From JAXMAR01 sp046350295 (GTDB lineage Bacteria > Planctomycetota > Planctomycetia > Gemmatales > Gemmataceae), in NCBI GenBank assembly GCA_046350295.1, contig JAXMAR010000061.1, positions 1 to 35,513 on the forward strand: a DNA stretch of 35,513 nucleotides, in the 5' to 3' direction. Of the stretch, positions 22,158-29,493 are shown one piece after another. Numbering within the stretch: the stretch's first letter is position 1; each line of letters opens with the position of its first letter. Position numbers and translations under genes: made by a program. A model generated the notes under the pieces. The model did no database searches. It had not been told where the DNA came from and saw only the letters and a program-made list of their open reading frames with translations.

Positions 22158-24722
22158 TCACTTCCGATACTGAAACTCCGCGCTCGCAAATAACGCCTGA
22201 CAAAACGCGCTCCACGACTCGCGTTCCCGCCGCGCCGCGGCCATCCCGTCCTTCGCCAGCTGAGCCCGGTACCGCGCCAGGAACGCTTCCGCCCCAGCCT
22301 GTTCCCGCGCCGTCGCCGGTCGGCCGTAGAAACGTGCGAACGCTTCCCGAATCCTCCCCGCCTCCCCGTCGCCGCTCTTGAGCAGCTTCTCGGCTGCCTG
22401 GTCGGCGGCGCGCAGCGCGAAGGCGTTGTTCAAGAGGAACAGACCCTGCGCCGGGACCGTCGTCGTCGGCCGGTCGGCGGCGATCAGCGTCGGATCGGCC
22501 ACGTCGAACAGCGCCAGGACCTCGGGCAGCTTGTCGCGCACGATCGGCAAATAGATCGAGCGGCGCGTGTTCCTAAGATCGCTCATTGCGGCCCCGAGCG
22601 GGTCGCCGCCGCCGAACCGGGCCACCGGCCCTTCCCCGGCCCGCGCCACCGGGGAGCCCAGCGGCGGCGTGGTGTCGAGCTGCTCGCTCACCGCCAGCAA
22701 GGCGTCGCGCAGGCTCTCGGCTTCGAGGCGCCGCGGCGTCATGCGCCAGAGCAGGGTGTTGTCCGGATCGACCTCCATCGCGCCGGCCCGGGCGGTCGAG
22801 CCGAGCTGGTAGACATGGCTCAGCACCAGGCGCCTGATCAGCTTTTTCACGCTCCAGCCGTTGTCCATGAAGTCGTGCGCCAGGAAGTCCAGCAGCTCCG
22901 GATGCGTCGGCGCCCGGCCGGCCAGCCCGAAGTCGTTGGCGGTCGGGACCAGGCCGCGGCCGAACAGGTGCAGCCAGACCCGATTGACCAGCACACGCGC
23001 GGTCAACGGGTTCTCCTTGGAGGCGATCCACTCGGCCAGCTCGAGCCGGCCGCTGCTCGAGCGGCCGGGCTTGAGCGGCGTCTTCGTGATCACCTCCAGG
23101 GCGCCGCGCGGGATGCGCTCCTCGCCCGGCTGCTCCGGTTCGCCTCGTATGTAGATGGGGCTGTCGCCGATGGTGTGCTGCCCGTCGTACGTGAACCCGG
23201 CGAACCCGCCGAACTTTCCCTTGACAGGGCCGAAGCCGCCCCCCGTCGGCTTGTCGCGGACACCCATGGCCAGCAGCTTCGGGTTCCCGTCGGCGTCGTA
23301 AGCGTCCAGCTTCGCCTGCAAGAGCGAAATCTGCCCGGAGGCGAAGAACTGCTGGATCGGGTCCTTCATGCGCTTCGTCGACTCGCGCACCGCCTTGATC
23401 TGGTCCTCGACCCGCTTGCGCTCCGCCGCCGTCTGCTTCGGCGTCCCCGCGCCGGGGTTCGCCTCCTTGGGCAGCGGCAAAAGCGGCGTCGGCCGCTGGG
23501 CGTTGATGAAACGGACCGTCCCGTAGCACGTCTCGGTGCTGCGGAAGATCCCCGCGAGGGCGTAGTAGTCCTTCTGCGCGATCGGGTCGAACTTGTGGTC
23601 GTGGCACCGGGCGCAGGCGGCGGTGATCCCCAGGAACGCCTGCGTCGTCACGTCGATCTGCTCGTCGACAGCGTCCAGCTCGAACTTCAGGCCGCTCCGC
23701 TCGTTCAGGATCCTCGGCCCGATGGCCAGAAAGCCGGTCGCGATCAGCCGCTCCGCCTTGAGTTTCGGGTCCCCCGACGGCAGCGGCAGGAGGTCGCCGG
23801 CGAGCTGCTCCTTGATGAACTGGTCGTACGGTTTGTCGCTATTGAACGCGGCGATGACGTAGTCGCGATAGCGCCAGGCGTGGGGATAGGCGAAGTTCAC
23901 CGTCTTGCCCGTGCTCTCCGCGTAACGGGCCACGTCCAGCCAGTGACGCGCCCACTTCTCGCCGAAGCGCGGCGACGCCAGCAGGTGATCGACCACCTTC
24001 TCGAAGGCGTCGGCGGACGTGTCCGCGACGAACGCTTCCACCTCCGCTGGCGTCGGCGGCAGGCCGATCAGGTCGAAGCTGACGCGGCGCAGCAGCGTCC
24101 GCCGGTCGGCGTCGTCCACCGGCGAGAGCCCTTTCACTTCCAGGGCCGACAGGATGAACCGATCGACGTCCGTGCGCGGCCAGGCGGCGCTCTTCACCTT
24201 CGGCGCGGCCGCCTTTTTCGGCGCCTGGTAGGCCCAGTGCTTGCGGCCCTGCTCGAGGGGATACTTGTAGGCGCTTTTCGCCTCCGTGCGCGGATCGGGC
24301 GCGCCCATGCGGATCCATTCCTCGAAATCGCGCACCACCTCCGCGTCGAGCTTTTTCTTGGGCGGCATGGTCAGCTTGGGATCGGCGTGACTGAGCGCCT
24401 TGATCAGCCGGCTCCGGCCCGGAGCGCCCGGCACGATCACGGGACCGGTGTCGCCGCCTTCCAGGATCCCCTCCCGGCTGTCGAGAGCCAGCCCGCCGCG
24501 CACCTTCTTCCCCTTCTCAGTGGAGTGGCAGCCGAAACACTCCTTCACCAGCACGGGCCGGATCTTCTTCTCGAAGAACGCTATCCCCTCGGCCGTCGGG
24601 ACCGTGTCACTCTTGACGACCTCGGCCTTTGGCGGCGCCGCGCCGGCCGGTTCCTGGCCCGCGGCGAATCCACACACCCCGAAAGCGCCCAGCAATAGCA
24701 GGCCAACACGGCGCCGAAACAT
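22158..24722 (-). CDS. Exported PSCyt1-DUF1549-DUF1553 (PSD1) cytochrome-domain protein
   Basis: An 854-residue protein with signal peptide MFRRRVGLLLLGAFGVCGFA. A planctomycete cytochrome c domain follows: IRPVLVKECFGCHSTEKGKK with heme motif CFGCH at residues 62-66, then GLALDSREGILEGGDTGPVI and a Met in LTMPPKKKL as possible axial ligand. DUF1549 covers about 180-385 (PRTDVDRFILSALEVKGLSP; second heme-like motif CARCHDHKFDP at 370-380), and DUF1553 the C-terminal 350 residues (ENPLTARVLVNRVWLHLFGR, LPEVLALFDVADPTLIAADR). The ATG at 24722 is chosen because GGGGAGG is 6 bases upstream; ATGs at 24728 and 24782 are alternatives. It is normally paired with DUF1501; the pathway is not established. 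Confidence 0.92.
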   Translation of the reverse strand: MFRRRVGLLLLGAFGVCGFAAGQEPAGAAPPKAEVVKSDTVPTAEGIAFFEKKIRPVLVKECFGCHSTEKGKKVRGGLALDSREGILEGGDTGPVIVPGAPGRSRLIKALSHADPKLTMPPKKKLDAEVVRDFEEWIRMGAPDPRTEAKSAYKYPLEQGRKHWAYQAPKKAAAPKVKSAAWPRTDVDRFILSALEVKGLSPVDDADRRTLLRRVSFDLIGLPPTPAEVEAFVADTSADAFEKVVDHLLASPRFGEKWARHWLDVARYAESTGKTVNFAYPHAWRYRDYVIAAFNSDKPYDQFIKEQLAGDLLPLPSGDPKLKAERLIATGFLAIGPRILNERSGLKFELDAVDEQIDVTTQAFLGITAACARCHDHKFDPIAQKDYYALAGIFRSTETCYGTVRFINAQRPTPLLPLPKEANPGAGTPKQTAAERKRVEDQIKAVRESTKRMKDPIQQFFASGQISLLQAKLDAYDADGNPKLLAMGVRDKPTGGGFGPVKGKFGGFAGFTYDGQHTIGDSPIYIRGEPEQPGEERIPRGALEVITKTPLKPGRSSSGRLELAEWIASKENPLTARVLVNRVWLHLFGRGLVPTANDFGLAGRAPTHPELLDFLAHDFMDNGWSVKKLIRRLVLSHVYQLGSTARAGAMEVDPDNTLLWRMTPRRLEAESLRDALLAVSEQLDTTPPLGSPVARAGEGPVARFGGGDPLGAAMSDLRNTRRSIYLPIVRDKLPEVLALFDVADPTLIAADRPTTTVPAQGLFLLNNAFALRAADQAAEKLLKSGDGEAGRIREAFARFYGRPATAREQAGAEAFLARYRAQLAKDGMAAARRERESWSAFCQALFASAEFQYRK

Positions 24723-24938
24723 CTCCATCCTCCCCATTGGCAACGACAGGACCATGGCCGGCGAGAGCAAAGCTCGGCTCATTGCTGAACACCTTCAAGG
24801 ACAGGTGGAAGTGAAGCCGGAGAAATTGTACCCGCCGCGGCGATGAGAAGCTTGTGAAATAGGACAGGCGCCTGGCTGGCACGGGGGGGGGGGCAGCTGA
24901 AAAGTTGGTGGCCGGAAAGGATTGGGGGATCGCGGCCG

Positions 24939-25204
24939 TTGAGCATCCTGGGCCCCATCTGCTTTCGCCGCGCCTACTACTATTGCCATCGTTGCGGCGG
25001 CCTGACCCCCTGGGATGAGGAGGTTGGGCTGACGGCCAAGCGCCTCACGCCAGCGGCGGAGGAATTGACGACGTTGGCGGGAACGCTCTGCAACAGCTTC
25101 GAAGAGGCCGCGGCGAAGGCGCTGCCGAAGCTGGCGGCGTTGCGGCTATCGGAGTCGACGGTGCAGCGGACCAGTGAAGCGGCAGGCCAGCGTCTGGACA
25201 TAAG
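24939..25204 (+). pseudogene. ISKra4-family transposase relic (N-terminal-domain part)
   Basis: Reads SILGPICFRRAYYYCHRCGG then LTPWDEEVGLTAKRLTPAAE, LAGTLCNSFEEAAAKALPKL and LRLSESTVQRTSEAAGQRL. This is the zinc-finger-like and helical region of ISKra4 transposases, including the CxxC in YYYCHRCGG. Both the upstream part and the catalytic C-terminal part are missing; the match stops at about 25204 and an unrelated sequence follows. No terminal inverted repeats were found. A run of 10 or more G bases at 24883-24893 lies just upstream. Confidence 0.75.
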
Positions 25205-25285
25205 ACGCTCACCCCCCCGGCCTGCGCATCTTCATCTGATCCGTTGTTCACATCTCCTTTTTCATCTAAAGACGCTCCGCCTCCA

Positions 25286-26534
25286 CGGCCGATGACCACG
25301 ATGACGCTCCGCTTCGTCGCGCGACGAAAGCCATTTTTTTCCTCGAGCCACGACTGCGAGGAACCGATGTCGGCGCCCGCCTGCTCCTGGTCCTCTGCGG
25401 CGCCACGTTCCTCTGGGCCTTCGGCTTCGGCGTCCACAGCCAAACGGCTTCCTCGCCCTCGCCGCCGCCGGCGCCGGCGTGCGCGGCGATCGGCTGGAAC
25501 CATGCCGCATATTACCTCGGCCTTGCCCTCGCCTCTCTCGCCGCCCTTGCGGCTAATCCGCCGCCTTGGCCTGCGGCTCCGCCGCGCTCGGCATGGCGGC
25601 GAGCGGCCTCTGTCAGGTCGCTTTCCCCCACGTCGGCGGTATCGGGCCCTGGCTCTTGCTTCGCTTCGCCGGAGGCCTGGCCGGGGCGCTCAGCGTCGTG
25701 CCCCTGGAAACCGCCGTCAGCGCCGGAGCGCCGCCCGAGCAGCGCAGCCGTTTCTTCGCCTGCTACGCCGTGGCGCTGACGCTCGGCGGGGCCCTCGGCA
25801 TCGGCGCCGGACTCCATCTCTACCAGCCGGACACGACGCTCGTCTTCTGGGTCGGCGGCCTCGCGCCGTGCCTCGGCGCCCTCCTCGTGACGCTCCTTCC
25901 TGCCAAGGCGAGTCCGGCCGAAGGGGCAGGGACGGGTCGCCCGCTTGCCTGGCGCCGCAACCTCCTCAGCCTGGGCTCCGCCTGGTATCAGGGCTTCCTC
26001 GAGGGGGGCATGCTCGCGTTCCTGTCGCTGTTTCTGTTGCACGCCGGCTACGGTCCCGATGAGGCCGGCCTGCTGATGGCGGTGACCATGGTGGGAGTGA
26101 TCCTCTTTCAGCTGCCGGTGGGGTGGCTGGCGGACCGGTTCGGGCGGCGGCCCGTGCTGCTCCTTTGCTATGCGGGCGCTCTGGCGGGCCTGGCCCTTGT
26201 CCCCTGGCGGACGGGCCCGGTCGAGCTGCCCATCCTGCTCTTCGTGGTCGGCGCCTGTTCCGGCGCGATGTATCCCCTGGGCCTGTCGATGCTCGGCGCC
26301 GATTTGCCCGAAGCGGACATGCCGCGCGCTTACGCCTGGTACATGGCGCTCGAGTGCCTGGGCAGCCAGCTGGGGGCCGGGCTCATGGGTTCGGCCCGTG
26401 ACGGTTTCGGCGATACCGCGATGTTCGCCGTCGGCCTCGGGGCTGGACTGCTCGTGTTGACGATCGCTTTCCTCGGCTCGCTCGGGCAGCGCCGGCAGAC
26501 GGAGGCGCCAACCTTCGAGCGCCGCGCCGCCTGA
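25286..26534 (+). pseudogene. Major facilitator superfamily transporter with frame-broken N-terminus
   Basis: From 25566 the frame is clean for 322 residues and encodes most of an MFS permease: WLLLRFAGGLAGALSVVPLE, the loop-and-helix FFACYAVALTLGGALGIGAG, and the signature GWLADRFGRRPVLLLCYAGA. Upstream, TM1 and TM2 can be read only by changing frame: LLLVLCGATFLWAFGFGVHS at 25381, FLALAAAGAGV, IGWNHAAYYLGLALASL, then RLIRRLG before the clean frame. At least three single-base shifts lie between 25380 and 25580, and no good start codon is in frame with TM1. Translation from an ATG at 25566 would lack the first two helices. The substrate is unknown. Confidence 0.7.
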
Positions 26535-26548
26535 GGCCGCCCCCGTGG

Positions 26549-26568
26549 GGCAGGCCGCCGGGCCTGCC
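26549..26568 (+). terminator. Perfect hairpin after the MFS gene
   Basis: GGCAGGCC, loop GCCG, GGCCTGCC, 15 bases after the MFS stop. No T-tract follows, so intrinsic termination is uncertain. Confidence 0.35.
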
Positions 26569-26629
26569 TGGGCGTAACAGGGACCCGTTCGGCCTTTTCC
26601 TTCCCAGCGCATGACCGTACCTTGTCCGC

Positions 26630-27586
26630 ATGGCTCGCGTCGTCGCTCCCAGCCGGCTGCATTTCGGTCTTCTTTCGATTGCCCAATCCGAAGGTCGCCG
26701 TTTTGGCGGGGCGGGCCTCATGATCGAGGCGCCGGGCGTCGACGTGTCCGCCGAACCGAGCCGGGTGTGGACGGCGCGTGGGCCGCTGGCCGCCCGCGCC
26801 CTGGCCTATGCCCGCCGCCTCGCCGCTTCCTTCCCGCCGGAGAGATGGGGCGGCCGCGCGTTTGCGCTCGAGATTGTCCGCGCGGCCCCCGAACACGTCG
26901 GCCTCGGGACGGGAACGCAGCTCGCCCTGGCCACCGCCCGGGCCGTGGCCGCCGCGGCGAATCTCCCCGCTCTTTCCGCCGCCGAGCTGGCAAGCCGCGT
27001 CGGCCGCGGCGAGCGCTCCGCCATCGGCGTTTACGGCTTCGACCGTGGCGGTTTCCTGGTTGACGGGGGCAAGGCGGCGAAGACGGCGCTGGCCCCGCTG
27101 ATCGCGCGCCACGATTTCCCGGACGAATGGGACATCCTGCTCGCCATCCCGCACCAGAAAGGACTGCACGGCCGCGGCGAGCGCGAGGCGTTTTTGCAAG
27201 CGTCGCGCGGCGCCGAGGGGGACGACAGCGCGGAACTCTGCCGCCTGCTTCTGCTCAGCGTGCTCCCTGCCCTGGTGGAACGGGATCTGCCGGTATTCGC
27301 CCGGGCGCTCCACGAGTTCAACCGCAAGGTCGGCGAGATGTTTGCGCCGTGGCAGGCGGGCGCCTACGCCACGCCGCGCGCCGCCGCCCTGGTCGACTGG
27401 CTCACGCAGCGTGGCCTCGGCGCCGGTCAAACCTCGTGGGGCCCCGCTGTTTTCGCCTTTGGTGAACGGGACCGTCTCGAACGGACGCTCCAGGACCTGC
27501 AGTGTACCGGCCTCGCGCACGAAGATCGGCTCATCCTCACGACCGCACGCAACCAGGCCGCGAGCGTTGACTCGATGGCGCCTTGA
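26630..27586 (+). CDS. Beta-ribofuranosylaminobenzene 5'-phosphate synthase-type GHMP protein
   Basis: A 318-residue GHMP-kinase-fold protein. It begins MARVVAPSRLHFGLLSIAQS, the family start; the glycine-rich loop is EHVGLGTGTQLALA at residues 88-101; the C-terminal WGPAVFAFGERDRLER is the GHMP end motif. Beta-RFAP synthase joins 4-hydroxybenzoate (or 4-aminobenzoate) to PRPP early in tetrahydromethanopterin synthesis. That cofactor serves formaldehyde and C1 transfer in planctomycetes, methylotrophs and methanogens. No other gene of the pathway is in the window. No ribosome site is evident before the ATG. Other GHMP functions are possible but the SRLHFGLL start is quite specific. Confidence 0.88.
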   Translation: MARVVAPSRLHFGLLSIAQSEGRRFGGAGLMIEAPGVDVSAEPSRVWTARGPLAARALAYARRLAASFPPERWGGRAFALEIVRAAPEHVGLGTGTQLALATARAVAAAANLPALSAAELASRVGRGERSAIGVYGFDRGGFLVDGGKAAKTALAPLIARHDFPDEWDILLAIPHQKGLHGRGEREAFLQASRGAEGDDSAELCRLLLLSVLPALVERDLPVFARALHEFNRKVGEMFAPWQAGAYATPRAAALVDWLTQRGLGAGQTSWGPAVFAFGERDRLERTLQDLQCTGLAHEDRLILTTARNQAASVDSMAP

Positions 27587-27636
27587 TGCGGCGTGATGCG
27601 GCGCCTCGCTGTGTCGGCCGGCGCAGAACGAACAAC

Positions 27637-27939
27637 TCAGTTCCAATCAAACGGCTCGGGCGGCTCCTCGTTTTCACGGCTGATCACCGTATTGCGCAGC
27701 AGGCGCTCCCGAAGGGCGGGGGGCAGCTTGCGCCAATCGGGCCGGCCGGCCGTCGCGCTGGCAGCCCAGACGATGTAGTTCAGCGCGGCGAGAACCATGA
27801 GGAGGGAGACGATGGCCAAAGCGCACACAAGCCACGTCTCGCCCGCGAGCACCAGCCAGCACAGCGCCGCGCCGACGCACAGGGCTGACGCCGCGGCGAG
27901 GACTATCATCGTGCGACACCTGCGCGCATGACGGTTCAT
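27637..27939 (-). CDS. Small two-helix membrane protein
   Basis: A 100-residue protein starting MNRHARRCRTMIVLAAASAL. Two hydrophobic helices follow: roughly residues 11-30 (IVLAAASALCVGAALCWLVL) and 36-55 (LVCALAIVSLLMVLAALNYI). The tail has WRKLPPALRERLLRNTVISR and an acidic end, EEPPEPFDWN. GGGAG lies about 6 bases before the ATG. I do not recognise the family. It is convergent with the beta-RFAP synthase gene and 26 bases downstream of the CxxC protein gene on the same strand, so it may share a transcript with it. Confidence 0.65.
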   Translation of the reverse strand: MNRHARRCRTMIVLAAASALCVGAALCWLVLAGETWLVCALAIVSLLMVLAALNYIVWAASATAGRPDWRKLPPALRERLLRNTVISRENEEPPEPFDWN

Positions 27940-27965
27940 CGCTATCTCCCGACGTGCGAACCAGA

Positions 27966-28187
27966 TCAAGCACACGGATCCTTGGGCGGGCCAGGGCAGA
28001 GCTCTTGATGCTCGGCGAGCACCACATCGATCTCCCCCTGCACCTTTTCTTCCCATTCGAGGGCATCGTCTTGCCCACTGGGCGGCACGGCTTGCAGCCG
28101 TCCAATCGGTTCTCTGCAGCGCTCGCAACGGACCTTGACAATGCCGCCGTTGTCCGGCTCCAAGGAGACATGGTCGAGACGAAGCAT
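27966..28187 (-). CDS. Small CxxC-containing protein of unknown function
   Basis: A 73-residue protein: MLRLDHVSLEPDNGGIVKVR then CERCREPIGRLQ and an acidic helix (DALEWEEKVQGEIDVVLAEH), ending CPGPPKDPCA. Four cysteines, two in CERC, suggest a metal site. GAGGG lies 9 bases before the ATG. It is downstream of the rpsI terminator and upstream of a small membrane protein. Family not recognised; the coding call rests on length, ribosome site and spacing. Confidence 0.5.
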   Translation of the reverse strand: MLRLDHVSLEPDNGGIVKVRCERCREPIGRLQAVPPSGQDDALEWEEKVQGEIDVVLAEHQELCPGPPKDPCA

Positions 28188-28280
28188 GACGACGCCCTCG
28201 CAAACCGCCGGGCGCCGGAGGAAAGGTGCAACTTCCGCGCCGCTTGGCTCGAGGCGGCGCGGCGAAGACGGAAATGAAAG

Positions 28281-28310
28281 AAGACCACGGGAAGCGTCTC
28301 CCGTGGTCTT
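28281..28310 (-). terminator. Intrinsic terminator of the rplM-rpsI operon
   Basis: A perfect 12-bp stem (AAGACCACGGGA / TCCCGTGGTCTT) with a 6-base loop. It starts 27 bases after the rpsI stop on the minus strand and is followed there by a T-rich run, CTTTCATTTCC. Confidence 0.8.
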
Positions 28311-28337
28311 CGTGGTTCTGCTGTCGCTGGGCGCGTG

Positions 28338-28775
28338 TCAGCGCTTCGAGAACTGGAAGCTCTTGCGAGCGCCCTTGCGGCCGTATTTCTTGCGTTCCTT
28401 CATGCGGCCATCGCGGGTGAGGTAGCCGGAGTCGCGGATCTTCTTCGACATGCCGCTCTCCCCCTCCTCGCCGGCGGCGGGGGCGCCGAACATCGTCTTG
28501 AGGGCGCGGGCGATGCCCTGGCTGATGGCCCCACCCTGGCCGGTGAAGCCGCCGCCCTGGACGCGGATGACCACGTCGAGCCGGTTCTTCATCTCGGTCA
28601 ATTCGAGCGGCCCGAGCACGGCGCGGCGGTCCTTGTCCTCGGTGAAATACTGCTCGAGGTCCCGGCCGTTGATCGACAACTTGCCGCTGCCTTCGCTCAT
28701 GCGGACACGGGCGATCGCCGTCTTGCGCCGCCCCGTGCCGAGATACCATTGTTTCTTGGCTGTCGCTTCCGCCAC
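28338..28775 (-). CDS. rpsI: 30S ribosomal protein S9
   Basis: A 145-residue protein with a GTG start and the ribosome site AAGGAG 7 bases upstream. It reads MAEATAKKQWYLGTGRRKTA then IARVRMSEGSGKLSINGRDL, contains GGGFTGQGGAISQGIARAL, and ends in the conserved basic tail KKYGRKGARKSFQFSKR that reaches the P site. The stretch PAAGEEGESGMSKKIRD is a small family-variable insertion. An open frame extends upstream, but it runs through the double-hairpin repeat and is not part of the gene. It follows rplM, the usual order, with the gap filled by that repeat. Confidence 0.97.
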   Translation of the reverse strand: MAEATAKKQWYLGTGRRKTAIARVRMSEGSGKLSINGRDLEQYFTEDKDRRAVLGPLELTEMKNRLDVVIRVQGGGFTGQGGAISQGIARALKTMFGAPAAGEEGESGMSKKIRDSGYLTRDGRMKERKKYGRKGARKSFQFSKR

Positions 28776-28795
28776 GGTCTGCTCCTTCAAGCAAA

Positions 28796-28871
28796 GTAGC
28801 TGAAGTCGTGAGACTTCAGCTCTTCGTATCGGTATGTCGCGAAACCTCTGAAGTCTCACGACTTCAGCTAC
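28796..28871. repeat. Inverted pair of GTAGC-tipped hairpins (REPIN-like), copy 2
   Basis: Left arm 28796-28819 and right arm 28848-28871 are perfect 24-base reverse complements with a 28-base spacer. Each arm starts (mirrored, ends) with GTAGC and has its own hairpin: CTGAAGTC, loop GTGA, GACTTCAG. The architecture equals that at 7351-7414 but the stem sequence differs. It fills the gap between rplM and rpsI. Confidence 0.85.
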
Positions 28872-28878
28872 GAGTCGC

Positions 28879-29310
28879 TCAAGAAAGCTTCAACTCTTTG
28901 GGATTCTGCGCCTGGTGCGGATGGCTCGGACCGGCGAAGATCTTCAGCTTCTGCATCTGCTTGCGGCCCAGCTTGGTCCGCGGCACCATGCGCTGCACGG
29001 CCAGCTCGAGGATCCGCTCGGGCCGCTTCTCCATCAGCTCTTTCGCGGTGCGGATCTTCAGGCCGCCCGGATAGTGCGAATATGCCTGGTACGTCTTCTG
29101 TTCCAGCTTCTTGCCGGTGAAACGCAGCTTGGCCGCGTTGACGACGACGACGAACTCGCCGGTGTCGACGTGCGGCGTATAAATCGGGCGGTGCTTGCCG
29201 CGCAGGATATTGGCGATGGTGACGGCGAGCCGGCCGACGACCTGGTTGGTCGCGTCGATAACGTGCCAGCCCTGCTCGACGGCGCCGGCCTTGGCCATGG
29301 TGGTGGACAT
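28879..29310 (-). CDS. rplM: 50S ribosomal protein L13
   Basis: A 143-residue protein, the normal length. It reads MSTTMAKAGAVEQGWHVIDA, ATNQVVGRLAVTIANILRGK, then HRPIYTPHVDTGEFVVVVNA, KKLEQKTYQAYSHYPGG, AVQRMVPRTKLGRKQMQKLK and a C-terminal FAGPSHPHQAQNP. All landmarks of L13 are present. There is a second ATG four codons in (MAKAG). The promoter at 29350-29377 gives a leader of about 33 bases. It is first gene of the rplM-rpsI operon. L13 often represses its own operon in other bacteria; nothing here shows that. Confidence 0.97.
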   Translation of the reverse strand: MSTTMAKAGAVEQGWHVIDATNQVVGRLAVTIANILRGKHRPIYTPHVDTGEFVVVVNAAKLRFTGKKLEQKTYQAYSHYPGGLKIRTAKELMEKRPERILELAVQRMVPRTKLGRKQMQKLKIFAGPSHPHQAQNPKELKLS

Positions 29311-29349
29311 GTTCAGTAATCCGCGGAATGCCTGAAATTCGAAAAAGGT

Positions 29350-29377
29350 ATGATAAGGCGTTGGCCGATGGCGTCAA
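29350..29377 (-). promoter_or_regulatory. Sigma-70-type promoter of rplM-rpsI
   Basis: On the minus strand TTGACG (29377-29372), a 16-base spacer and TATCAT (29355-29350). Close to consensus, and placed properly for a ribosomal-protein operon. Confidence 0.75.
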
Positions 29378-29493
29378 GATCCGCTCGCGCCGTTTACCCG
29401 TCCTTTGAGCGAAAGCAGCGCGGGGAAATCGCTTTGCGTTGAATACGGCTCCCGGAGAGAATGAAGCGATCCTGCCATCGCGCGAGTGGTCCG

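Noticed and set aside
22815..24698. A 627-codon plus-strand open frame opposite the PSD1 gene
   Set aside because: Antisense of a conserved cytochrome-domain protein; no motif of its own.
24883..24893. Run of ten or more G bases as a regulatory phase-variation tract
   Set aside because: It lies in no reading frame that could be switched; it is equally likely to be an assembly artefact.
28776..28859. A longer S9 protein starting at 28859
   Set aside because: The extra codons are the double-hairpin repeat; the GTG at 28775 has a proper ribosome site and fits the family length.
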